DNA of 64,000 bases from Abditibacteriaceae bacterium. GTDB lineage: Bacteria; Armatimonadota; Abditibacteriia; Abditibacteriales; Abditibacteriaceae. Below are positions 15,741-24,545 of this stretch, piece after piece (positions within the stretch are counted from its first letter, which is position 1; every line of letters begins with the position of its first letter). The translations under genes were made by a program, and so were the position numbers. The DNA lies in the NCBI GenBank assembly GCA_019239895.1, contig JAFAZH010000021.1:1-64000 (forward strand). Direction: 5' to 3'. The notes below the pieces were generated by a model, which searched no databases, was not told where the DNA came from, and saw only the letters and a program-made list of their open reading frames with translations.

Positions 15741-16961
15741 CTAAAATTGCGCTCGCACAAAGAGGGTTAAAGCGCGATCTCCGGCCCGCTGGCGGGTCTC
15801 CGCCGTTACGCGCCAAATGGCCCTCTTGAATGGGTAATAAGTCATGGCAGCAACGGCGGCATGGCCTTGCTCTGGCCCCCGCGCCGCATCCTGGCGTGCC
15901 TCTAAGCGGCCTGTTAGTGCCAGGCGCGGGCTGAAGACATATTCCACCTCCCCTGAAAGACGCTGCGTGCTGCCACTATCATCTTGACCACGCGCGGCCA
16001 CGCCCAACACATAGAGGTTATCGCGCAACTCGTGGGTGCCCAGCAAACCTTCCAGGTGCTGCCCGGCGTGCGTGAAGCCGAAGGCTCCCACCGTGGCATA
16101 CCCGCGGCGGTGAAAGGCATGGGCAAAGACACCATGCTGCCGGTGGACGGACGCATCGTTGTTAAGGGCAAGGTGGCCTTCAAAGGGCACGCCGACTGTC
16201 AGGTAATTGCCATCTGCCGTGCCTTTGCCACGTCCATCAAACCAGTCCAGGCGCACCCCTGGCACCGGATCGGTAAACGTGAAACCATTGAAGTCATCCG
16301 CCAACGAAAGCGGTAAGGTATCGGTAAGCGAGTTCACCGGATCATATTGATAGCGCAGCGGCGTGAATTGGCCTGCCACCACCGCGAGTTGGCCAGAGCG
16401 ACCCGCTAAGGGCAAGGCGACAAAAGCGTTGCCGAGATCACCGCTACGCCCATCCGCCTGCGTCGAATAGGCCAGCGTCTCCGCGAAGAACCCCGCCGGA
16501 CGGCCATTGCCCAGGCGAAAACCTCGTGCCAGATAGAACGTGACTTCGTCGAGATTGGTAGCCGTATGGTGCTCAGTCGCACTGTGCTCTACACTCACCG
16601 TATCCAGGTTGGAGACTGGTAAGGCATCGCGCCAGCTTTTCTGATGCGGCGCACCCTCGCCCGTCCAGTTAAAATGATTCGCTTGAAAGGCTAAGCCCAC
16701 TGGGTTGAGGCGTGGCGCAATGGAGTGGCAGGTCTGGCAACCGACTCCATACTGGCGCGAAAATTCGGGCAATGCCTGGCACGGTGTCATGGCCGCCAGC
16801 CATACCACCGTTAAGACCCCAAATACCAAGGTGGCACCACTGGATGGGAACCGTCGTAAAGCTGCTCTGAATGAATTTATTATTAGTCCAAAGTTGGGAC
16901 AGGGGATCGGGTGCCTCGCAGCGGAAGCATTGAAAACCATAGGCGTTTCGTTTTCCTTCAT
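15741..16961 (-). CDS. Heme-motif protein fused to a porin-like beta-barrel
   Basis: A 406-aa exported protein (signal about residues 40-63 from this start; an ATG at 16940 with AAGGAA upstream is an equally good start). The mature protein opens with EFSRQYGVGCQTCHSIAPRL, a CxxCH heme c site. After it comes a long series of alternating amphipathic strands (GRPAGFFAETLAYSTQ, LRYQYDPVNSLTD, GYATVGAFGFTHAG, LSGEVEYVFSPRLALTGRLEA) ending in LFVRAQF, a C-terminal Phe as in outer-membrane barrels. This suggests a cytochrome plug attached to an outer-membrane pore, which could pass electrons outward. Related 'cytochrome c' annotated proteins exist, but the role is unproven. Confidence 0.7.
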   Translation of the reverse strand: MKENETPMVFNASAARHPIPCPNFGLIINSFRAALRRFPSSGATLVFGVLTVVWLAAMTPCQALPEFSRQYGVGCQTCHSIAPRLNPVGLAFQANHFNWTGEGAPHQKSWRDALPVSNLDTVSVEHSATEHHTATNLDEVTFYLARGFRLGNGRPAGFFAETLAYSTQADGRSGDLGNAFVALPLAGRSGQLAVVAGQFTPLRYQYDPVNSLTDTLPLSLADDFNGFTFTDPVPGVRLDWFDGRGKGTADGNYLTVGVPFEGHLALNNDASVHRQHGVFAHAFHRRGYATVGAFGFTHAGQHLEGLLGTHELRDNLYVLGVAARGQDDSGSTQRLSGEVEYVFSPRLALTGRLEARQDAARGPEQGHAAVAAMTYYPFKRAIWRVTAETRQRAGDRALTLFVRAQF

Positions 16962-17082
16962 TTGTTAGTCATCATGCGTCATACACAGCGCGTTGAGGCG
17001 CGACAGATGGCACGCCCTACCGCTGCTCGGTAGCATGGCATCTTATGCGTTATAAATAGCTTGGTCGTTGGAGATGTGACGT

Positions 17083-17475
17083 TTAAGGCTTGAGCATTTT
17101 TAGCTTGCGCACATCTTTTTTGCTCTTGCCCGGCACACTACCTTGCCCGACTTCCCAAGCGCCATGACACTCGGCACAGACCGCCTTGCCAGAGGTAATA
17201 CCCGCAAAGCAGCGGCACTGTCCGGCTGGAGCACTCCCCGCCGGGCCGGAGTTGTTTTTACAATAGGTGCAGGCGCGTTTGATGCAACAGTCATAGGTCG
17301 CTTCGGCTTTGGCTGATGCGCCGCCACTGGCTGATGCTGCCCCACTGGCTTTATGAGTCGGGGTTACGACGTGTTGCGTGGCCGGGGCAGCGGGTTTCGC
17401 CACAGTGATGTCGCAGCGAAGCCCGCAAATTAGCAGTACTACACCATAAGCCAGGCATGTGATCTGCCGCTTCAT
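17083..17475 (-). CDS. Exported Cys-rich small protein with CxxCH
   Basis: A 130-aa protein with a signal peptide, then an Ala/Ser-rich linker and a compact Cys-rich domain: TYDCCIKRACTYCKNN, GQCRCFAGI, and KAVCAECHGAWEVGQGSVPG. The CAECH could bind heme c. The order CC-x4-C-x2-C ... C-x-C ... C-x2-CH is shared by a little-studied family seen beside copper/multiheme genes, where metal binding is equally likely. It sits between the barrel-cytochrome gene and a TIGR03118 lipoprotein on the same strand, so a joint role in extracytoplasmic electron or metal handling is plausible. Confidence 0.65.
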   Translation of the reverse strand: MKRQITCLAYGVVLLICGLRCDITVAKPAAPATQHVVTPTHKASGAASASGGASAKAEATYDCCIKRACTYCKNNSGPAGSAPAGQCRCFAGITSGKAVCAECHGAWEVGQGSVPGKSKKDVRKLKMLKP

Positions 17476-17529
17476 TTGGTTATTCCTTTATTTTGTTGGC
17501 GGTGGTTAGCCCCGGATTATCAGGCAATC

Positions 17530-18759
17530 TTAGGGGGCCATATCCAGGCGGCCAAAACGACCATGCTTCTCATCATTTGGCCCGGCGCTAAAGAAGAGTT
17601 GATTGGTCTTCCCGGCAGCGGTGCCATTGCCAAACGATAAGCCCCACAATCCATCCAGCACAATGACATGGCCTGTCTTGTCTTTGAGTGAGCCAAGGGA
17701 AGCCCCGTTCGAGGCGTTGAACACATTCACCCAGCCGTCGCCGAAGTTCCCGATCAAAAGGCGATGGCTCAACGCCCCGAAAGTATCCGGTGCCAGCGCG
17801 ACGCCCCACGGCGAGTTAAGCGCACCATGCGCCACCAGACGTTGTAGCAAATGGCCCCCCGTCGAGAAGACATCCACAAAGCCATTCCCGGCACCTTTAA
17901 CATCATCATGCTTGTCCGCATCCTGTTTGGCATAGGTGACAATCAGGTTCTTGCCGAAGTTGGTGATATTGAAGGGTGCAAAACCAAGCGGCAGACTCGC
18001 ATCTTTGAAGCCCCCAAGGGTGACAGGGTTATAGTTGCTGTCGAAGACATCTATTTTGCCACCGTGAAAATCGGTGGCATATAACAAGTTCCGGCCCACA
18101 TCGTTAGCCGCCGCCAAGCCCTTATAGACAGCGCCGGAGGATGATTCATTGACCCGCATGGTAGCGACGGTGCCGCCCTGCCAGCCAGCAATGGTGCCGT
18201 CCTCAGTAGACAGGATGAACTTATCATTCTTGAAACTGGTGGAGGGATTGAAAATCTGGCCGGTGGGAGCAGAGGGGCCAGTTTGTCCGGGGGGAGCCGG
18301 GATTTTGATGGCGGGCAGCACGGTTTTGCCAGTGCCATCATAGACAGTGGTGGTGCCCGTCCCATTAGCCGACACCCAGATGGTGGAAAACGAGCTAAAG
18401 GCAATGCCCCAGCCATTGATTAAATGCGGGTCGCGTTGAGCGCCCGCTACTGCCGTATCCGAGACGAGGGTGGTTACTTTAAAAGCGGGTAAGTTCGCCG
18501 TCGGCCCCGGCCCCGGAGTCGGGTATAACAGGTTGGCGGTCCCATGCGACGACACGCCGGGCACCTCCGGGTTGAGATTGCTGCCACCGCCGCAACCCGA
18601 CACGGCGATCAAAGTCCCGATGGCGGCAATACCCAATGCTCCATGTGGTCGGTGCTTACCGCAACGGTGGTGCCTGCGGAAAGTGGGCTGATAACGACTG
18701 TGCTTATAATGGCTGGGCCTGGTGCGTAACGTCTTATCCTGTAGCATCTTGCTATTCAT
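17530..18759 (-). CDS. TIGR03118-family beta-propeller-like lipoprotein
   Basis: A 409-aa protein with lipobox AVSGCGGGSN near residue 56 and a long positively charged N-terminus. The body matches the TIGR03118 family: DPHLINGWGIAFSSFSTIWV, TTVYDGTGKTVLPAI, PTGQIFNPS, NLLYATDFHGGKIDVFDSNY, LNSPWGVALAPDTFG, NQLFFSAGPNDEKHGRFG. These are blades of a six-bladed-propeller-like fold. Function is not known for the family. An AGGAGG ribosome site precedes the ATG. It is divergent from the ECF sigma gene. Confidence 0.85.
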   Translation of the reverse strand: MNSKMLQDKTLRTRPSHYKHSRYQPTFRRHHRCGKHRPHGALGIAAIGTLIAVSGCGGGSNLNPEVPGVSSHGTANLLYPTPGPGPTANLPAFKVTTLVSDTAVAGAQRDPHLINGWGIAFSSFSTIWVSANGTGTTTVYDGTGKTVLPAIKIPAPPGQTGPSAPTGQIFNPSTSFKNDKFILSTEDGTIAGWQGGTVATMRVNESSSGAVYKGLAAANDVGRNLLYATDFHGGKIDVFDSNYNPVTLGGFKDASLPLGFAPFNITNFGKNLIVTYAKQDADKHDDVKGAGNGFVDVFSTGGHLLQRLVAHGALNSPWGVALAPDTFGALSHRLLIGNFGDGWVNVFNASNGASLGSLKDKTGHVIVLDGLWGLSFGNGTAAGKTNQLFFSAGPNDEKHGRFGRLDMAP

Positions 18760-19005
18760 GGCAGAGAGCCTCCTGAAAGTTCTGCATCCACGACTAAGGA
18801 GTTAAAGTTCCTCTTTGTGGTGTAAGACTCAGGCGGCCAGGCTTTTATTCCCGCGCCTGAAAATTCTTTCAAATTTATTTTTTGTCGCCTCGTCCCCGCC
18901 GCGCCTGGGGAATAAAACTCGGACGGCGTAGGTCTACTGTTGCGGGAGCAGCCAGTTATCCGGGCAGAACCATTGCGGGTAGAATCATAGTGAGGGAGCA
19001 CGCGC

Positions 19006-19581
19006 TTGCAGGACGCTCACGACGATCACAGCTTGGCGGAGCAACACCAGTTATTCGAGCAACATATCCTCCCGCACCTGGACGCCGCGTATAACCTGGC
19101 ACGCTGGCTCACGCGCAACGAGCAAGATGCCGAAGACGTGGTGCAGGAGGCGTGCTTGCGCGCGTTCCGGTTTCTGGGCGGCTTTCGTGGTGGGGATAGT
19201 CGCGCCTGGCTGCTAGCGATTGTGCGGCATAGTTGTTATACCTGGCTGCGGCAGCATCGTGAACAGGAATTGATGACGCCGTGGGATGAAGCGTGCGACA
19301 ACATGGCAAGCGATACCCCCAGTCCCGAAACAATGCTGATGCAGAAATTCGATGTCGAGCGGCTGCGTGAGGCGCTGGAAGGCTTGCCCGTTGAATTCCG
19401 CGAGGTTGTCGTGCTGCGCGACCTGGAAGGGTTAAGCTATAAGGAAATCGCCCACATTGCCGAAGTGCCGATTGGCACGGTGATGTCGCGTTTAGCCCGC
19501 GCCCGCAAACGCTTGCAGCCCTACCTGAAAAGCCGTTGGGATGACAGTTGTTGGGATAAGGAGTTTCCAGTTGAGTTGTGA
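19006..19581 (+). CDS. ECF-family RNA polymerase sigma factor
   Basis: A 191-aa sigma-70 group 4 factor. Region 2 is residues 18-90 (AYNLARWLTRNEQDAEDVVQ, EACLRAFRFLGGFRG, AWLLAIVRHSCYTWLRQ). Region 4 is about 125-180 (LPVEFREVVVLRDLEGLSYK, EIAHIAEVPIGTVMSRLARA). The start is TTG with GAGGGA upstream. It overlaps the anti-sigma gene by 11 bp, so the two are translationally coupled and likely autoregulated. Targets are unknown, but the surrounding exported redox genes are candidates. Confidence 0.93.
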   Translation: MQDAHDDHSLAEQHQLFEQHILPHLDAAYNLARWLTRNEQDAEDVVQEACLRAFRFLGGFRGGDSRAWLLAIVRHSCYTWLRQHREQELMTPWDEACDNMASDTPSPETMLMQKFDVERLREALEGLPVEFREVVVLRDLEGLSYKEIAHIAEVPIGTVMSRLARARKRLQPYLKSRWDDSCWDKEFPVEL

Positions 19582-20458
19582 CGAGATGCAAACCCTTATT
19601 CAGAGTTATGTAGATGGTGAACTCGATACCGTGAGCACCATTGAGGTTGAGCACCACCTGCGCGACTGCTCCGCGTGCGCCCAGGCGTGCGAGGATTTGC
19701 AACGTCTCCAAACCGCGTTGCACGCTCGTGCCCTGTATCATCGCGCACCCCCCGGTTTGCAGCTCCGCCTGCAAGCCACTCTGGAACACGGCCTGCCGGG
19801 GACACCCGAACCGGAGAAACTCACGCCAGAGCGACCTGCAACCACCACGCTGGCCCCAACTTCATCCGCTCCGGCCCCTGGTGCCGTCCGGGTGCGCTTG
19901 CCTCAAGCGCTGGTCTGGTGGTGGGGCGGCTTGGCGATGGTCATAGTTTGCCTGACGATGTGGAGTGTGAGCCTGCGGCGCGGCCCCAGATTAGATGCCG
20001 CCGAAGCGCGGGTGGCCCAGGAAGTGGTGGCGGGCCATGTGCGTTCTCTGTTGGCCGACCATCTCACCGACCTGACCTCTGCCGACCAGCATACGGTCCA
20101 AACCTGGTTTAAGGGTAAGCTGACCTTCGCCGCTGCCGTGCCGAAACCGTCGCCCGCGGGTGCTACCTTGGTCGGGGGAAGGCTCGATTATGTGGATAAT
20201 AAGCCGGTTGCGGCTCTGGTCTATCAGCAACAGCAACACGTTATCAACGTCTTCATCTGCCCCGCCGTCCGCGAAACGGCGGCTGCTACAGGTGGCAGTG
20301 TGGGGGCCGCGCCACAGACCCTGACCCGGCGCGGCTACCACGTTTGCTACATGACACTGGGCGATCTGACCTATTGGGCTGTTTCAGACTTAGATGAGGC
20401 GAGCCTGACGAAATTCACGACCCAGGTTATCCCGTCCGTAGCCAATCACTGTCCCTAA
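19571..20458 (+). CDS. Membrane anti-sigma factor (zinc-finger type)
   Basis: A 295-aa partner of the upstream sigma factor. Residues 2-45 form a zf-HC2/ZAS domain: SCDEMQTLIQSYVDGELD then EHHLRDCSACAQACEDL (Cys, His, CxxC). One TM helix (LVWWWGGLAMVIVCLTMWSV, about residue 115) leads to a periplasmic domain. I chose TTG at 19571 because AAGGAG (19558-19563) stands 7 nt upstream and because starting at the ATG 19586 would remove the first zinc-ligand Cys. It should hold the sigma factor at the membrane until a periplasmic signal releases it. Confidence 0.88.
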   Translation: MSCDEMQTLIQSYVDGELDTVSTIEVEHHLRDCSACAQACEDLQRLQTALHARALYHRAPPGLQLRLQATLEHGLPGTPEPEKLTPERPATTTLAPTSSAPAPGAVRVRLPQALVWWWGGLAMVIVCLTMWSVSLRRGPRLDAAEARVAQEVVAGHVRSLLADHLTDLTSADQHTVQTWFKGKLTFAAAVPKPSPAGATLVGGRLDYVDNKPVAALVYQQQQHVINVFICPAVRETAAATGGSVGAAPQTLTRRGYHVCYMTLGDLTYWAVSDLDEASLTKFTTQVIPSVANHCP

Positions 20459-20604
20459 GGTTGGGGCCAAAGTCGTGACCTGTCATGCTTTGCGGTCGCG
20501 TGCCTCAAGTGGCCGCGTTAATTCTTGAACTAAAGTCCCGTAGTGTTCTACTGCTGGAGCTTGCTACTGTGCGGTATAGCGCCTGACCTCACTCTGGGGA
20601 AGGC

Positions 20605-20787
20605 TCACTTCCTGGCACCGATGGCTGCCGCAATCAATCCGCTGCCGAAGACTAGTGCGCCACTGAGCAGCAAGATAAGCCCGAACACTCCCTGTTCGCT
20701 GGGGTGAGCGAAGACCATAGAAACTCCAATGACAGAAACCAGTAAACCGAGGGCAATGCCGACGAATCCATAGATTTGTGTATTCAT
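20605..20787 (-). CDS. Small two-TM protein
   Basis: A 60-aa protein made of two hydrophobic helices (IYGFVGIALGLLVSVIGVSM and VFGLILLLSGALVFGSGLIA) with a short polar turn (AHPSEQG). No family recognised. The ATG at 20787 (MNTQIYG) is preferred to the longer frame from 20820 because the extra residues are polar and unsupported by a ribosome site. Confidence 0.5.
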   Translation of the reverse strand: MNTQIYGFVGIALGLLVSVIGVSMVFAHPSEQGVFGLILLLSGALVFGSGLIAAAIGARK

Positions 20788-20942
20788 ATCAGGCTTATAT
20801 ACGCTCGAATTTTGCTCCAAGCCAGCACTTGAACGTCAACAGCTAAGCACCTGAGTGCTTCGTATAGCGACTGCACCCCTTACTCTGGCTGCATTAGTCC
20901 TTTGGCTGGGCCGTTGCAATGCCACCACCATTAAGGCCCACA

Positions 20943-21707
20943 TTACTGGCGACTGGCAAGGTAGGCGGCCAAGGCGTGCAGGGTGGGGGACGGCAGGTCG
21001 GCCTGGCTGGGCATGGCCGAGTTGGGCACCATTTTTTGGGGGTCTTGTAGATGCTTTAGCTGCCAGTCAGCATCGGGATGGCGTTGCGCCTCATGGGTTA
21101 AATCCGGCCCGACCTTCGCGCCAACTCCAGCCAGCATGTGGCACGACTGGCAGCGGTAGTTCTTATACGCCGCGCCTCCGGCTGCGACCAGCTTGGCTTC
21201 CTGCGCCGACAACTTAGCCGTGGGGCTACCCGTCTTGCCCTTGCCTGCTGCAACCGAGGCAACCGGTGTGGGCTGATCGCTGCCGCCGAAGACCATACGG
21301 CCACCGAGGTAGCCCGTATAGCCGACGACCCCGGCGGCAGCGAGAGAGAGGCAGACACACGCGATGCGCGCCCCATCAGTGAGTTGATCGTGGTGCCGCA
21401 CTCGCCACGCGAGGGCCACTATAGCCAGGCCGGACGCGCTGAAAGCGGCCAGGCGATGCTGCACGAAAATCGCGGGCGACGCGCCGGTGTCGCCCGCGAA
21501 GTGCAAGTCATTACCGGTAATCCAGCCCGTGGCCAGGGCGGGCACCGCCAGCACGACGGCCACGACCAGCAGCCAGAAACTCACCACGCGCCACTCCGGT
21601 TTGTGCAGCAAGGCCGCGCCGATTTCAAAGACTGGCACCAGGAGCAGGCAGGCCACCGGCAGATGCGTGATGGCTCCGTGCAACTCGACCCACGAAAGAT
21701 GTGACAT
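20943..21707 (-). CDS. DUF2231-type membrane domain fused to cytochrome c
   Basis: A 254-aa protein. The N-terminal half has four TM helices (VELHGAITHLPVACLLLVPV, with His residues in ELHG..THLP, ending near GYTGYLGGRMVFGG), the pattern of DUF2231 'predicted membrane' proteins that probably bind b-type heme. The C-terminal half is a periplasmic class-I cytochrome c: GAAYKNYRCQSCHMLAGVGA, with Met ligand in PNSAMPSQADLPS. It would pass electrons between the membrane and periplasmic carriers. A GGGGGAGC site precedes the ATG. It is in the same direction as, and downstream of, the gene driven from the 22.5-kb divergent promoter. Confidence 0.87.
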   Translation of the reverse strand: MSHLSWVELHGAITHLPVACLLLVPVFEIGAALLHKPEWRVVSFWLLVVAVVLAVPALATGWITGNDLHFAGDTGASPAIFVQHRLAAFSASGLAIVALAWRVRHHDQLTDGARIACVCLSLAAAGVVGYTGYLGGRMVFGGSDQPTPVASVAAGKGKTGSPTAKLSAQEAKLVAAGGAAYKNYRCQSCHMLAGVGAKVGPDLTHEAQRHPDADWQLKHLQDPQKMVPNSAMPSQADLPSPTLHALAAYLASRQ

Positions 21708-21755
21708 AGTTGCTCCCCCGGCTGGCTGAATTAACCTTGCATGGCCACCATGCTA

Positions 21756-22406
21756 CTAATGAAAGCTGGATAGTTTGACGTTCTTAGCGCCCAGAGCATG
21801 AGCCAGGTCAACGAAAGCCTGGTTGCTGATGCGATGATACTGCGCGTCAGTCGTGCCGCCATACTTCTTATCAATATCATCCATCACCTGGTCATGGACT
21901 TTGTGCGAGACCGCCTTGTCCAACAGTAGCTCAATGTAAAAAGCCTTATCCTTACCCACGCCCGCCTGCACGAGGGCACTGGCAAGGGCCTTCCCCTTCA
22001 GCGTTGGGGCGGGGGCGGGCAGCTTAACGCCTGCCTTGGTCGCAATCGTCAAGGCATCATCCACGGCGAAGTCACCAACCTTTAACCATGACCCCACCTT
22101 GTCTTTGCCATACTGCCCCGTCAACTTGGCAACTTCCGCCTGCACCAGTTTGGGGCCGACCATCGAAGTCAGCGCCTTGGCAGTGGAATAGTGTCCTGCC
22201 CCGCCGCCCGCCGCGACTAAGGCCGAGGTCACTGCCAGGGCGGGCGCACCAGGATAGCATGGCCCCCCATAACGACTATGACACTGCATCCCGGCCATCG
22301 GAGCCGCCTTCCCTGCTGTCTTGGGTGCGGCCTGTCCGGTGCCGAGGCTCAACGCCCCCACCAGACCAACGCTAACTGCTCGTAACATCGTGTGTGACTT
22401 TTTCAT
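21756..22406 (-). CDS. Hypothetical exported protein
   Basis: A 216-aa protein with a signal peptide (VSVGLVGALSLGTGQAAP). The mature N-terminus contains two Cys (MQCHSRYGGPCYPG). The remainder is helical and Ala/Lys-rich (GKALASALVQAGVGKDKAFYIELLLDKA). No family recognised. The gene has a well-formed promoter 92-121 bp upstream and an AGGAGA ribosome site. It is divergent from a SufR-like regulator and precedes the DUF2231-cytochrome gene, which points to control by that regulator. Confidence 0.65.
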   Translation of the reverse strand: MKKSHTMLRAVSVGLVGALSLGTGQAAPKTAGKAAPMAGMQCHSRYGGPCYPGAPALAVTSALVAAGGGAGHYSTAKALTSMVGPKLVQAEVAKLTGQYGKDKVGSWLKVGDFAVDDALTIATKAGVKLPAPAPTLKGKALASALVQAGVGKDKAFYIELLLDKAVSHKVHDQVMDDIDKKYGGTTDAQYHRISNQAFVDLAHALGAKNVKLSSFH

Positions 22407-22497
22407 CGTTCATCTCCTGCCAAAAGTATTTAGAACGCACTGGCTGCGACCTTAATGGAGAGGCGAGCGCTACCACCAACGTGTCCTGTGTGCCAAT

Positions 22498-22527
22498 ATT
22501 ATATGCAAAAACAAGGCCATAAGTCAA
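22498..22527 (-). promoter_or_regulatory. Sigma-70-type promoter, minus strand
   Basis: On the minus strand TTGACT (22527-22522) and TATAAT (22503-22498) are 18 bp apart. It drives the gene starting at 22406 and probably the DUF2231-cytochrome gene. The -35 lies inside a tandem AAGTCAA/TAAGTCAA repeat that a regulator could occupy. Confidence 0.65.
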
Positions 22528-22536
22528 ATAAGTCAA

Positions 22537-22565
22537 TTACTTTATATACTTATTAGGCGTATAAT
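22537..22565 (+). promoter_or_regulatory. Sigma-70-type promoter, plus strand
   Basis: TTACTT (22537-22542) and a perfect TATAAT (22560-22565) are 17 bp apart, 43 bp upstream of the regulator gene. Only 10 bp separate its -35 from that of the divergent promoter, so one bound regulator could block both. Confidence 0.6.
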
Positions 22566-22608
22566 TTGCACAGCCGTAACTACCGAACAGATTCCATGAC
22601 AACGAGTG

Positions 22609-23298
22609 ATGATTATGAAATCAACTGAATGGAGCAAGCGATTCTTATCCAGTACACGAGGCCAAATTGTGGCGATGCTGCGCCACGCCAACTGCACCGT
22701 CAATGATCTGGCCGCGGCGCTCCACCTCACCGATAATGCGGTGCGCTCTCATCTGACCAGCCTCGAACGCGATGGTCTGGTGCAACAGAGCGGGATGCGA
22801 CGCGGGTTGCGTAAGCCGCACTACTCCTATAGCCTGACGCCTGAAGCGGAGCAATTATTCCCGAAGGCTTATGGGGCCTTGCTCAACCAGGTGCTGGTGG
22901 TGCTTCAGCACCGCCTGCCGCCAGGGGAGCAGGAAAGCATCTTGCGCGAAGTGGGCGCACGCTTGGCTGAACCGTACAGTCTTGGCCCGGCTCATCTTGG
23001 CACAGCGCACGCAGCACCTATGGATCAACCGAACCTGGAGCCAAGCCTGGACGCGCGATTGCAAGCCGGTGTCCAGGCATTGGGCGAACTGGGCGGTCTG
23101 GCGACGGTCGAGATGCACGATGGGCACTTCTTCATTCGCGGCGATAGCTGTCCCCTGGCCGCCGTGACCGCCGAGCACCCGGCAGTGTGCCTCCTGGCCG
23201 AAACCTTTGTGGCGGAGATTGTCGGTCTGTCGGTGCAACAGCGTTGTAACCATCAGGGTGCGCCGCAGTGTTGCTTCGAGATCATGCCCAGTGCCTGA
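22609..23298 (+). CDS. SufR-like winged-helix regulator with Cys cluster
   Basis: A 229-aa DNA-binding protein. Residues 10-75 are a winged helix of the ArsR/DeoR type (QIVAMLRHANCTVNDLAAAL, HLTDNAVRSHLTSLERDGLV). The C-terminal domain carries Cys residues in the layout of the iron-sulfur repressor SufR: GDSCPLAAVTAEHPAVCLLA, then VQQRCNHQGAPQCCFEI (C-x12-C ... C-x7-CC). These could ligate an Fe-S cluster and make the protein a redox or iron sensor. No suf genes lie nearby. The divergent exported protein and cytochrome are the likely targets. Start ATG 22609; GTG 22606 and ATG 22615 are alternatives. Confidence 0.8.
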   Translation: MIMKSTEWSKRFLSSTRGQIVAMLRHANCTVNDLAAALHLTDNAVRSHLTSLERDGLVQQSGMRRGLRKPHYSYSLTPEAEQLFPKAYGALLNQVLVVLQHRLPPGEQESILREVGARLAEPYSLGPAHLGTAHAAPMDQPNLEPSLDARLQAGVQALGELGGLATVEMHDGHFFIRGDSCPLAAVTAEHPAVCLLAETFVAEIVGLSVQQRCNHQGAPQCCFEIMPSA

Positions 23299-23379
23299 TG
23301 CTTTTTGGTGCTAACACCTTTGTGGTGAGTGATGCCTTACCGATGCCAAACACATTGAGGATTAGATGAGGGGATAACA

Positions 23380-24480
23380 ATGTTCTCTGATTCGTTTAGT
23401 CGTAACGGGCCGGGGAATTCCGCGGCCCGCCGCTGCCAAAGGTTCTTGAGCCTCGCTTACTGGGTTATAGCTTTCAGCTTAGTGGCGATGATCCAGTGCC
23501 ACGCTCAGGATAATAATAAGATTGGTCAAGACCCCGCCACCCACCTGCCACCACACATCCGGCGCTTGACTTACTTTGGCGAGCGGGCCGACTGGTCACA
23601 CGATGGCAAGCGGATTCTCTTTATTGAAAAGACGTATGGGGATGTCTTTGAAGTGGAAGTAGCAACCGGGATCATTCGCCCGGTGACGCATCATTACTAT
23701 CATGCGGGCTATTCGCGTGCCCTCTATCTCTCCAACGATGACATTCTGTTATCGGGTGCCCCCACCTTTGATCCGGCTCATGCGGGTCGCAGTCGCTGGA
23801 ACGATGCCGAACTGTGGATTCTGGATAAGTCTCTCACCAAGCCGCCCGTGCGCCTGGGCGAAAAATGCTCCGAAGGTCCGGCGGTGTCACGCACGAAACT
23901 GCGCATCGCGTGGACAATCGGGCATGGCCAGTATCCCGAACGCCTGGCTAACGATCAGTCGCAGATGTGGCTGGCGGATATTGAGTATGAGAACGGCGTC
24001 CCTCATTTAGCCCATAAGAAGTTGATCTTAGATAACAAGACCCTGCCATTTCGCTGTAGCCTGGAGACGCAGAACTTTCGCCCCACAGGGGAAACCGAAT
24101 TAACCTTCTCGGCTTATGGCTACCAGGGCACCGAAGTCATGGGCCTCAACCTGGAAACTGGTCAGGTCGTTAACTATTCCAAAGCCCCGAATGAATACAA
24201 CGAGCCAGAGGGCATCTTCCCCGACGGTCAATATACTCTCGAAGAGTGCGACCGCCAGAACCATAAAGGCCCCGGCGCGGTTGATCTCTGGAAGCTCAAG
24301 CTGGATGGCAGCGGCCAGGCGCTACGGCTCACCTATTTCAGCGATTCTCCCGGTTACAAAGCCTCCAACCCGGTGGTGAGCGACGATGGCAAATGGATGG
24401 CTTTTCAGATGGCCCATACCGCCGATCAAGCCGGTGTCGGCTATGGCATCTTCGTCTATGACTTAACTAAAGCCCCCTGA
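23380..24480 (+). CDS. Exported PD40/TolB-like propeller protein
   Basis: A 366-aa protein with a signal sequence (LAYWVIAFSLVAMIQCHAQ; a Cys lies just before the probable cut). The mature part is a PD40-type beta-propeller: LTYFGERADWSHDGKRILFI, ELWILDKSLTKPP, NPVVSDDGKWMAFQMA, with Ser-x-Asp-Gly-Lys blade ends. No protease domain follows. It resembles periplasmic TolB-like or oligogalacturonate lyase-like propellers. Binding partner unknown. It is followed on the other strand by the 24.5-25.8 kb cassette cluster. Confidence 0.78.
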   Translation: MFSDSFSRNGPGNSAARRCQRFLSLAYWVIAFSLVAMIQCHAQDNNKIGQDPATHLPPHIRRLTYFGERADWSHDGKRILFIEKTYGDVFEVEVATGIIRPVTHHYYHAGYSRALYLSNDDILLSGAPTFDPAHAGRSRWNDAELWILDKSLTKPPVRLGEKCSEGPAVSRTKLRIAWTIGHGQYPERLANDQSQMWLADIEYENGVPHLAHKKLILDNKTLPFRCSLETQNFRPTGETELTFSAYGYQGTEVMGLNLETGQVVNYSKAPNEYNEPEGIFPDGQYTLEECDRQNHKGPGAVDLWKLKLDGSGQALRLTYFSDSPGYKASNPVVSDDGKWMAFQMAHTADQAGVGYGIFVYDLTKAP

Positions 24481-24545
24481 AACCATCCCGGCCATTCTCC
24501 CCGGCAGCGCGTCTGGCAGCAGGTAATGCGTGGCAGCGCACAGCG

